This document shows positions 7,353-14,135 of a stretch of DNA of 19,201 nucleotides, piece by piece (within the stretch, counting starts at the first letter, position 1; every line of letters begins with the position of its first letter). This DNA is from an uncultured Oscillospiraceae bacterium (GTDB lineage: Bacteria > Bacillota > Clostridia > Oscillospirales > Acutalibacteraceae), in contig URYV01000012.1 of assembly GCA_900552285.1 (NCBI GenBank), positions 1 to 19,201 on the forward strand, given 5' to 3'. The translations under genes and the position numbers were made by a program. The notes under the pieces are model-generated. The model did not search any database. It had not been told where the DNA came from and worked only from the letters and a program-made list of their open reading frames with translations.

Positions 7353-8333
7353 ATGTGGTTGAATTATGCACTTTTTGCCGTCGGACTTGTGCTTCTCATT
7401 AAAGGCGGAGACTGGTTTGTGGACGGTGCCACCGGCATTGCCAAAAGGTTTCATCTTCCCGAAATTCTCATCGGTGCAACGGTTGTGTCCATCGGAACGA
7501 CCCTGCCCGAGGTCATGGTGTCGGCCACTTCGGCTGTGTCGGGTCATAGTGAAATAGCATACGGGAACGCGATCGGCTCGATAATATGCAACACCGCTCT
7601 CATTGCCGCCCTGACAATAGCCATCAGACCGTCAAAAGTCGACAAGGCGTCCTTAAGAATTCCCGTTATATTTTTCTTTATTGCCGCCGCATTTTATCTT
7701 GCCATAGCCTATACGGGAGGGTATTACGGAAGAATTTCCGGTGTGGTGTTGCTGCTGCTCTTTGCCGTATATATGGTCGTGACCGTCAAAAGAGCTCTTG
7801 ACGACTCAAAGCTTTCGGCAAAAGAGGAAACCGAAAAACAGCTTGAAGAGGATGAACAGACCCCCGCCTTGAAAAATATAATTCTTCTTGTCGTGGGTGC
7901 GGCTCTCATTGCGGTGGGTGCAAATCTTCTTGTAAACAAGGGAACCCTTATCGCTCAGCATTTCGGTGTGCCCGAATCGGTTATTGCGCTGACGTTTGTG
8001 GCTCTCGGAACATCCCTTCCCGAGCTTGTTACCGCCATTACGGCCCTTGCGAAGGGCCACGGGGCACTTTCTCTCGGTAATATAATCGGAGCCAATCTCT
8101 TTAATCTTGTTCTTGTAAGCGGTCTTTCCATAACCCTTTCGCCCTTTTCACTCCCTTCGGGAAAAACCGTCGGCGGAATGAATGCGTCGCTTGTTGTCGA
8201 TACTCCTCTGATGCTCGCGGTTATGCTTATTTTGACCGTCCCCGCGCTTGCAAAAGGCAAGCTTTCGAGAACCCAGGGAATAGTTCTTCTTGCTCTCTAT
8301 GCGGCGTTTTGTGTGTTCCAGTTTGCGCTGTAA
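7353..8333 (+). CDS. CaCA-family sodium/calcium-type cation antiporter
   Basis: A 326-residue YrbG/NCX-like antiporter with two Na_Ca_ex domains (about 5-145 and 170-320) joined by an acidic cytoplasmic loop (AKEETEKQLEEDEQ, near 155). The alpha-1 repeat GATVVSIGTTLPEVMVSATS (41-60) with GNAIGSIICN (71-80) and the alpha-2 repeat TFVALGTSLPELVTAI with GNIIGANLFN (about 215-250) carry the acidic and Asn residues that coordinate cations in this superfamily. It starts 11 nt after mntP with AAGGAGAA, and no promoter or terminator lies between, so it is probably under the same Mn2+ riboswitch. The family classically exchanges Na+ or H+ for Ca2+. Its context makes Mn2+/Ca2+ export plausible but unproven. 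Confidence 0.92.
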   Translation: MWLNYALFAVGLVLLIKGGDWFVDGATGIAKRFHLPEILIGATVVSIGTTLPEVMVSATSAVSGHSEIAYGNAIGSIICNTALIAALTIAIRPSKVDKASLRIPVIFFFIAAAFYLAIAYTGGYYGRISGVVLLLLFAVYMVVTVKRALDDSKLSAKEETEKQLEEDEQTPALKNIILLVVGAALIAVGANLLVNKGTLIAQHFGVPESVIALTFVALGTSLPELVTAITALAKGHGALSLGNIIGANLFNLVLVSGLSITLSPFSLPSGKTVGGMNASLVVDTPLMLAVMLILTVPALAKGKLSRTQGIVLLALYAAFCVFQFAL

Positions 8334-8336
8334 TTC

Positions 8337-8374
8337 AAAGGCGGATCTTCTTTTTGAAGGTTCGCCTTTTTGAT
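8337..8374 (+). terminator. Intrinsic terminator of the mntP-antiporter operon
   Basis: AAAGGCGGATCTTC (8337-8350) pairs with GAAGGTTCGCCTTT (about 8356-8369) through two G-U wobbles, with a T-rich loop and a final T run. It lies directly after the antiporter stop. Confidence 0.85.
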
Positions 8375-8384
8375 GCCTTTTGTG

Positions 8385-8413
8385 TTGCGGGAGGGCGGAA
8401 TATATGGTATACT
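8385..8413 (+). promoter_or_regulatory. Probable promoter of the dockerin beta-propeller gene
   Basis: An extended -10 element, TGG followed by TATACT (8408-8413, 5 of 6), lies 17 nt after a weak -35 TTGCGG (8385-8390). It follows a terminator and leaves a very short leader: AGAGGAG at 8421-8427 and ATG at 8435. The poor -35 suggests either an activator or a weak constitutive promoter. Confidence 0.5.
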
Positions 8414-8434
8414 GGAGCTTAGAGGAGTGTTTCT

Positions 8435-10828
8435 ATGGCATTTAAACGTTTTGCAAAAAAATCCGCACTTTGGTTTATGGCTTTGTGTCTTGTTGTTACG
8501 GGAATGTATGTTCCTTACGAGGCTTCTGCCGAAACCGACAGCGAAAACGGTATTTTTGACGTATATCATCCCGCAAGCGGCGTGGCATGTTATCCCCGTA
8601 TGTTTACCACAAGTAAGGGAACGGTGCTTTGCGCCTTTGACACAAATGACGACGGAGGCAGGTCCAAAATAAAGCTGACACGCAGCACCGATAACGGAAA
8701 AACGTGGACCAAAACTCCCGTGACGGTGGGTGAGGTTGAAGGGCTTGACTGCGCCAATGCGGCTTTTATAGAATATGACGGATTGCTTTTGTGCGGATAC
8801 CGAGCAAACGCACTAAATGGCGGCGAATATACTTCGGCGCTGTATGTCAGCAAGAGCACCGATGACGGACTGACCTGGAGCAGGCATTCGGTTATCGATA
8901 CCGCCACAACCCCCGCTCAAAGCTCTTCCGACTGCGGAGGAATTTACGAGCCTTATTTTATGGAGCTTGACGGAAAGCTTGTGGTCTATTTCGCCTCCGA
9001 CCGTATCGGAAAGAGCGTCCAGTCCATGGCGGCTCAGAATATTGAAATGATGACCTATGACAAGACTTCCGGAACATGGGGCGATCTTCGTGTGGCTCTC
9101 AACGGCACCGAGCACAAATCCCGTGACGGCATGGCCGTTATCGACAAATTTTCCGACGGCTCGGGTTATGCAATGGTCATCGAGGCCACGAATGTTTCGG
9201 GTCACCCCTTTGTTATTCAGCTTTACACCTCTGCAAACGGTTACGATTGGACATTCAGATATAATCTTTATATCCCCGAGAAAAAGGGAAAGAAGGCAGG
9301 AGCGCCATATATAAAGACTTTGCCCGACGGACGTATGGCCGTCTCCTTCCAAACCGACAACGACGCCACCGCAACAGGGGACGGTGTTTCGTATATGATG
9401 ACGATGATAAGTAAGGAACCCCTTACCCGCACGTCAAGAATAAACGCAAACACATTTGAAGAGGCCACAAAGCCATTTTACACGCCCGACGGATGCTATT
9501 CGGTTTGGAACAGCATTGAGGTCTCGGGGAACTATTTCCTTGAGTTTTCAAGTGTGAATTATCCTTATAATGCCGCTGTTGTCCGCCGTACCGAGCTTTC
9601 CGAGCTTGGAAAATCCAAAGCCGTGAACCAATCGGTCACCCTTTCCGACTGCACCGATTTGCGCTCATGGAATGTCGGATATGCCGGTGCGACTCTTGCA
9701 CAAAACCAAAATTACAGCTCGACCACCCAAAGCAGCGATTATGTTGATTTTTACAGCAACGGTAACAACGGACTTTCCATGTATCTTTCCCTTGAGCCGG
9801 TCGATTCAAGAGGTGTGGATTTTTCAAAGGTTAAATATATCGAGTTTGACATTTGGCTTTCAAACGGAGATATGTTCAGCGAGTCCAAGCTTAGGAGAAT
9901 TTGTCTCTCCTCCTTGGACTTTAACAACGCACAGCTTAAAAGCGGCGGCGACGCTTTCGGAAATATGTCGGCTCAGCTTGACGACTCGTCGCTGTCCGAG
10001 CCTCTTGAAAGCTATTCGTGGAACCATGTTAAAATTCCGATTGAGGGCTATAAAAACATCGGAGCCGACGAGTTTGACATCACATCGGTGAAGAAACTTT
10101 GCATACAGGCCTTTGAAGCCTATGACGCAAATTTCGTTGCCTGCATAAGCAATGTTGTCGCTACCGTCGACGATACCGAATATTCATTTTGTTCTCAAAG
10201 CGAACAGGGGCTTGTTATCCCCGACTCGGTGGGAGAATACACATATTCGGCAGACGTGACCGTTAACCGAAATTTTGAGGGCAACAGCTTTATATTCTTC
10301 ACCTTCAACGATTATTGGTCGAGCCGTTTTCTCCTTTGGGACAAGGGCGGTCAAAGCGAAGGCTATTTTGCCTATACCGGGCAAATCGGACTTACTCCCG
10401 AAACCGTCGGAAGGGAACCCGAAATTGTAAACGACGGGTTTGCCTGGTCGGAGCAAAACAAAAAGCTTCATGTCGACATAAAGGTGAAAGGAAATCATTG
10501 CGAATTGTATGTGGACGGAAAGCTCAAGCAGAGCTTTGACGGAAACTATGTTCAGACCCTTTCAGTGGGCGCGGCCAACTGCGACGTGACATTTTCAAAC
10601 TGCCGTCTTTCCAAGGGATATTTCGCTCCCGGCGACGCCGACAGAAACGGAACCGTCGACGTGACAGATGCGCTGCTTGTGCTTCAGCACTCGGTGGGCA
10701 AGATTGTGCTTGAACCGGCTCTTTGCCTTTCCTGCGACGTTAATGTAAGCGGAACGCTGACCGTAACCGACGCGCTGCTTATTCTCCAGCGGTCGGTAAA
10801 CAAAATCGACAAATTCGATAACGAATAA
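8435..10828 (+). CDS. Secreted dockerin-bearing beta-propeller glycosidase (sialidase superfamily, GH93-like)
   Basis: A 797-residue secreted protein. The signal peptide has KRFAKK, a hydrophobic core and a probable cut after ASA (residue 32). A beta-propeller (~35-395) has Asp-boxes STDNGKTW (84-91), STDDGLTW (141-148) and a degenerate SANGYDW (266-272). Two beta-sandwich, CBM/LamG-like regions follow (~405-585 and ~590-730), then a type I dockerin (733-797) with two Ca2+ loops, GDADRNGTVDVTDALLVLQ and CDVNVSGTLTVTDALLILQ. The N-terminal Arg motif reads YPRM, not the FRIP of true sialidases. YEPYF (E172), RDGM and VIEAT (E250) recall GH93 exo-1,5-alpha-L-arabinanases, whose two catalytic Glu lie at similar places. 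The dockerin implies attachment to a cohesin scaffold. Fold and dockerin are secure. GH93-like activity is inference, and sialidase remains an alternative. Confidence 0.85.
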   Translation: MAFKRFAKKSALWFMALCLVVTGMYVPYEASAETDSENGIFDVYHPASGVACYPRMFTTSKGTVLCAFDTNDDGGRSKIKLTRSTDNGKTWTKTPVTVGEVEGLDCANAAFIEYDGLLLCGYRANALNGGEYTSALYVSKSTDDGLTWSRHSVIDTATTPAQSSSDCGGIYEPYFMELDGKLVVYFASDRIGKSVQSMAAQNIEMMTYDKTSGTWGDLRVALNGTEHKSRDGMAVIDKFSDGSGYAMVIEATNVSGHPFVIQLYTSANGYDWTFRYNLYIPEKKGKKAGAPYIKTLPDGRMAVSFQTDNDATATGDGVSYMMTMISKEPLTRTSRINANTFEEATKPFYTPDGCYSVWNSIEVSGNYFLEFSSVNYPYNAAVVRRTELSELGKSKAVNQSVTLSDCTDLRSWNVGYAGATLAQNQNYSSTTQSSDYVDFYSNGNNGLSMYLSLEPVDSRGVDFSKVKYIEFDIWLSNGDMFSESKLRRICLSSLDFNNAQLKSGGDAFGNMSAQLDDSSLSEPLESYSWNHVKIPIEGYKNIGADEFDITSVKKLCIQAFEAYDANFVACISNVVATVDDTEYSFCSQSEQGLVIPDSVGEYTYSADVTVNRNFEGNSFIFFTFNDYWSSRFLLWDKGGQSEGYFAYTGQIGLTPETVGREPEIVNDGFAWSEQNKKLHVDIKVKGNHCELYVDGKLKQSFDGNYVQTLSVGAANCDVTFSNCRLSKGYFAPGDADRNGTVDVTDALLVLQHSVGKIVLEPALCLSCDVNVSGTLTVTDALLILQRSVNKIDKFDNE

Positions 10829-10836
10829 AAAATACA

Positions 10837-10866
10837 CCCGCAGGGACCAAAGCAAATCCCTGCGGG
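10837..10866. terminator. Shared bidirectional terminator between converging genes
   Basis: CCCGCAGGGA (10837-10846) and TCCCTGCGGG (10857-10866) form a perfect 10-bp stem between the convergent propeller-enzyme gene and galactokinase gene. On the minus strand it is followed by TGTATTTTTTATT, a good U-tract. On the plus strand it is followed by AGTTCGTTTATT, which is weaker. It probably ends both transcripts, most efficiently the kinase one. Confidence 0.8.
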
Positions 10867-10881
10867 AGTTCGTTTATTGTG

Positions 10882-12117
10882 TTAAAGCTCCACGGTGCAG
10901 CCGCCGACAGATCTTACGGAAATTTTTCTGCAGGAATTCTCGCCGAGAACGCGGTCGATTTCGCTGCGGAAAAGGTCAAAATCCGAATGCGGCACAAACG
11001 CCTGAACCGTCCCGCCGAAGCCGCCTCCGTGTATTCGCACGGCACCGCTTTGGCCGAGAAGTCTCTTGCACAGCGCTATTGTGAATGTCGCCGCCTGATT
11101 TTTGGGGTTCTTTTCGGAATGGACGTTTTGAAGAAGGGTTTGAGATGAAAGTCCGGAGCTGTTTGCAAGACTCAAAAAGCTTTCAAAATCCTTGCGCTTT
11201 ATTGCGTCGAACTCCTCCTTGACGCGCTTGTTTTCGTCAAAAATATGCATCGCCCGAAGAACGGCGCGGTCGCCGAATTTTTTTCTTAAGACCGAAATTG
11301 ACTTGTAAAAATCCTCTTTGGAAACGCCGCGGAGTCTGTCGGAGGAAAAGTAGGCGGAAATTTCGCAAAGCTCCTCGGTGATCGCCGCATATTCATCGGT
11401 CAGATCGCCGTGTCCCGCATGGGTTTTTATAATGCAGGGGACTATTCCGGCCGAGTCAAAGTCGGGAGCGAAGCTTTCAAGCTTGGGCTCGTTCGGATTT
11501 TCAAAGTCGACAAAAACGCATCCGCCCACCGAACAGCCTATCTGATCCATAAGGCCGCAGGGTTTGCCAAAATATTCTTTTTCGGCAAATTGTCCTATTT
11601 TTGCAAGCTCAACAGGCGAAAGAGCGCCGCCGCAGAAAAGAACATTGAAGATGTTGCCGATGAGAATTTCAAAGGCGGCGGAGGAGGAAAGCCCCATTCC
11701 CGCGGGAATGTTTGACGTCATCATGCCGTCGAAACCGAAAATGTCAAACCCGCGCTCCTTAAGGCAATGGGCCACGCCCCTTACAAGGCTTTCGGAACGG
11801 CCGATTTCCGATTTCTTTTTTGAAAGGTCGCCAAGGTCGATAATGACCGGCTCAAACTGCTCGGAATAAAGCCGAACGGTTTTTCCGCCGTTTTGCGAAA
11901 CGTATGCCGTCATGTCGAGATCGACGCTGCCGCAAAGCACGAGACCGTTTTCGTGGTCTGTGTGATTTCCGCCGATTTCGGTTCGGCCGGGAGCCGAAAA
12001 AAGCAGCTCGGGAGATTTGCCGAAATGACCTTCAAATTCCGATTTAAGCCTTTTAAAGCGCTCCTTTGCAGCCTCGGTATCCGAGTAAAGGCAGTCAAGC
12101 TTTACAGAAGGGGTCAT
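10882..12117 (-). CDS. galK: Galactokinase-family sugar kinase (GHMP superfamily)
   Basis: A 411-residue GHMP kinase best matching galactokinase, which makes galactose-1-phosphate for the Leloir pathway in the cytoplasm. Motif 1 is GRTEIGGNHTDHENG (44-58), motif 2 AGMGLSSSAAFE (139-150), the catalytic base is Asp191 in GLMDQIG, and motif 3 is IHGGGFGGTVQAFV near the C-terminus. The sugar-contact box differs from the textbook GRVNLIGEHTDY: Asn replaces the Glu and His the Tyr, a variant I recall in clostridial galactokinase-like proteins, so another sugar is possible. The ATG follows the TAA of the upstream gene with no gap, with GGAGGG ten nt before, implying translational coupling. No galT or galE lies in the window. 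Confidence 0.85.
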   Translation of the reverse strand: MTPSVKLDCLYSDTEAAKERFKRLKSEFEGHFGKSPELLFSAPGRTEIGGNHTDHENGLVLCGSVDLDMTAYVSQNGGKTVRLYSEQFEPVIIDLGDLSKKKSEIGRSESLVRGVAHCLKERGFDIFGFDGMMTSNIPAGMGLSSSAAFEILIGNIFNVLFCGGALSPVELAKIGQFAEKEYFGKPCGLMDQIGCSVGGCVFVDFENPNEPKLESFAPDFDSAGIVPCIIKTHAGHGDLTDEYAAITEELCEISAYFSSDRLRGVSKEDFYKSISVLRKKFGDRAVLRAMHIFDENKRVKEEFDAIKRKDFESFLSLANSSGLSSQTLLQNVHSEKNPKNQAATFTIALCKRLLGQSGAVRIHGGGFGGTVQAFVPHSDFDLFRSEIDRVLGENSCRKISVRSVGGCTVEL

Positions 12118-14019
12118 TTAAAATCTTCCCTCCAAGAGCTTTATAAACAGGCCTCCCTGAACAGAACGGTGGCGGAAGCCCACCATGAGAGCGGTGGTGG
12201 TGTCATACCAGTCGGTCATGGGAACGCGGCTTTGGGAAACGTTGAACGCCTCCCACATGGGGGCAATGAACTTTTCAAACTCGTCCTTGTGAGGCGCAAG
12301 GGTGGCCGTCCAAACCGTCCAGTCTGATTTTGTGTATGTGGCGCGGTTGTCGAGAGGGCAGCCGTAGGCGTTGATATGTCTCATGTTGGAGCACACCTCG
12401 GCATAGGAAACACAGGGGGCGAAAAGCTTGGTGCCCCACAGCTTATCCCAAACCATGTTATACTTCATGCTGAAGGTGTCGGGACGGTCATATGCAAGGC
12501 GGAAACTGCCGTCGTCGTTTGCCGCTCTTTTCACAAAGCTGTCGGACATTTCCTTGGCGGTTTTCATAAGGGTATAGGCGCGCTCTTCCTCGCCTCTCAT
12601 CTGAAGAATCTTTGCATATCCCGCGATACCCACAATGGCCTTGAGAGACAGGTTGCAGTTGTGGGCAAGGTGACCGGCAAAATCGTCGGTGCAGAGCTGA
12701 TTTTCGGGATCGTTACCGTATTTTATAAGATATTCAACCCACTTGTCGGTCGTGTCGGAATAAAGGTCGGCAAAATCGGTGTTCTGCTCCAAAAGGCAGA
12801 GACAGGCCAGCATTATGAGCATGTTTCCGCATTCCTCGACCGGCATCTGGAACGAGAGAAATTCGTCGGGATTGCTTCCTTCCCATGCGCCGTATGCCTG
12901 ACCTGTGAGAAGGGGATAGGTGCCGATGTCATGGGGTGCAAAATCATATTTCCAATCGTCCGATTCGGCATATTTAAAAATCGGGCGGAGCATACCCTTT
13001 AAAAGCTCGGGGCTGTAAAGCATAAAGAAGGGAGCCGAAGGATAGGTGACGTCGACGGTGGCGGCGCAGCCGTTTGACAGGCACTCTTTAGAGATGAATA
13101 TAATCTGTCCTTCGGTGTCAACGGCAAGCTTATGAGCCGCAATAAGCTGACGGTAGGAAAGCTCAAGCAGCTCGGCATATTTCTCGCCGCCTGCGTTTTC
13201 GGCGTCGTCAAAAAGTTCTTCGGAAATTTTGCGGCACTTTTCAAGCATTTCGCCGCTTTCGTTTTTGGCTTCAACAAGAGCCTGCTCCATGGAAAGTCCT
13301 TTGGTTTTCCAATAAGCGTCGACGTTTGTACCGAAATAGTTAAGGCACTTAATATCGTCATAGGCGAAAAGCAGGTCGGAACAAACGCCCTCTTCAAGGG
13401 GAAAGCTTGCCGAAATGACGGTCTTTCCGTCATCTTCAAAGCTTTTATATTCCGAACCGTTCGGTCCGCAGAGATAGAAATATCCCCATTCGATTCTGAG
13501 CACGTCGCCGCTTCGGCCGAGCATTTTTTGATAAACGCTGCCGATTTTTTCGGCAAAAGAGCCGTCGCCCAGTTCGACCGACTGTGCAAGCACGGGGGTC
13601 TCGCCCGCTTTGTTTATGCAAAGCTCCTCGGTGGCCGAAATATTGACCGAAACCTTGTGCTCTTTGCCGTCGTTTGATTCGTAGTTTATTTTAAGATAAG
13701 AAATCGGACGGGAAAGGCGGTAAAGGTCGTCGGGGAAAAGGGTGGAATAGAAGCTCAGGTGAAGCACAATCTTTTCGTTTTCGAAAACATAATCGGTCAC
13801 AAGAGCCGAAAGATCGCTGTAAATTTGTTTGATTTCGGCGTCTGCCGACTGTCCCATAAAGCGGAAGGTTTCTCCGTCAACCGTGACGGTACCTCTTATG
13901 GGGTTGGGATCGTCGGTCCAATGAACTGTGTCGGATGCGTAAAGCTCATCGCTGTGTGACCATACCGAAAAATAGGGGTCAACCGTGATAAGCGGAAATG
14001 CAGGCGGTCTGAGTTTCAT
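12118..14019 (-). CDS. DUF4964/DUF5127/DUF4965 protein, glutaminase A-like
   Basis: A 633-residue protein of the fungal glutaminase A (GtaA)-like family found in many gut bacteria. The N-terminus LRPPAFPLITVDPYFSVWS (3-21) is the DUF4964 hallmark. DUF5127-like beta-rich sequence follows to about 260. The rest is an (alpha/alpha)6-type DUF4965/DUF1793 region with APHDIGTYPLLTGQAYG, MPVEECGNMLIMLA, TDDFAGHLAHNCNLSLK, YNMVWDKLWGTKLF and VPMTDWYDTT. There is no signal peptide or dockerin, so it is cytoplasmic, unlike secreted fungal enzymes. AGGAGTG eight nt before the ATG is the ribosome binding site, and the gene heads a two-gene operon with galactokinase. The family fold resembles glycoside hydrolases, so a role on a galactose-containing glycan is as plausible as glutaminase activity. 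Family assignment strong; function open. Confidence 0.85.
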   Translation of the reverse strand: MKLRPPAFPLITVDPYFSVWSHSDELYASDTVHWTDDPNPIRGTVTVDGETFRFMGQSADAEIKQIYSDLSALVTDYVFENEKIVLHLSFYSTLFPDDLYRLSRPISYLKINYESNDGKEHKVSVNISATEELCINKAGETPVLAQSVELGDGSFAEKIGSVYQKMLGRSGDVLRIEWGYFYLCGPNGSEYKSFEDDGKTVISASFPLEEGVCSDLLFAYDDIKCLNYFGTNVDAYWKTKGLSMEQALVEAKNESGEMLEKCRKISEELFDDAENAGGEKYAELLELSYRQLIAAHKLAVDTEGQIIFISKECLSNGCAATVDVTYPSAPFFMLYSPELLKGMLRPIFKYAESDDWKYDFAPHDIGTYPLLTGQAYGAWEGSNPDEFLSFQMPVEECGNMLIMLACLCLLEQNTDFADLYSDTTDKWVEYLIKYGNDPENQLCTDDFAGHLAHNCNLSLKAIVGIAGYAKILQMRGEEERAYTLMKTAKEMSDSFVKRAANDDGSFRLAYDRPDTFSMKYNMVWDKLWGTKLFAPCVSYAEVCSNMRHINAYGCPLDNRATYTKSDWTVWTATLAPHKDEFEKFIAPMWEAFNVSQSRVPMTDWYDTTTALMVGFRHRSVQGGLFIKLLEGRF

Positions 14020-14049
14020 AAATGCACACTCCTATGAATTACTGTTTTA

Positions 14050-14078
14050 AGCATAACCGAAATACCGCATTTTTTCAA
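14050..14078 (-). promoter_or_regulatory. Promoter of the DUF4965-galactokinase operon
   Basis: Read on the minus strand, TTGAAA (14078-14073, 5 of 6) and TATGCT (14055-14050, 4 of 6) have 17-nt spacing. The leader to the ATG at 14019 is about 25 nt. No clear cre site or operator palindrome is seen around it. Confidence 0.6.
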
Positions 14079-14096
14079 TAGTTTTCTTGAAAAACG

Positions 14097-14130
14097 AAAA
14101 AATATCTCCCTTTTTAAGAGAGATATTTTA
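14097..14130 (-). terminator. Intrinsic terminator after the C39-like dockerin gene
   Basis: On the minus strand AAATATCTC (14128-14120) pairs with GAGATATTT (14108-14100), enclosing TCTTAAAAAGG and running into a T-rich tail. It lies just downstream of the stop at 14136 and upstream of the next promoter. Confidence 0.82.
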
Positions 14131-14135
14131 ATTCA

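Noticed and set aside
12376..13677. Long plus-strand open frames (208 and 181 codons) and a 196-codon minus-strand frame
   Set aside because: All overlap the DUF4965 gene, whose protein matches its family end to end; these frames show no known motif.
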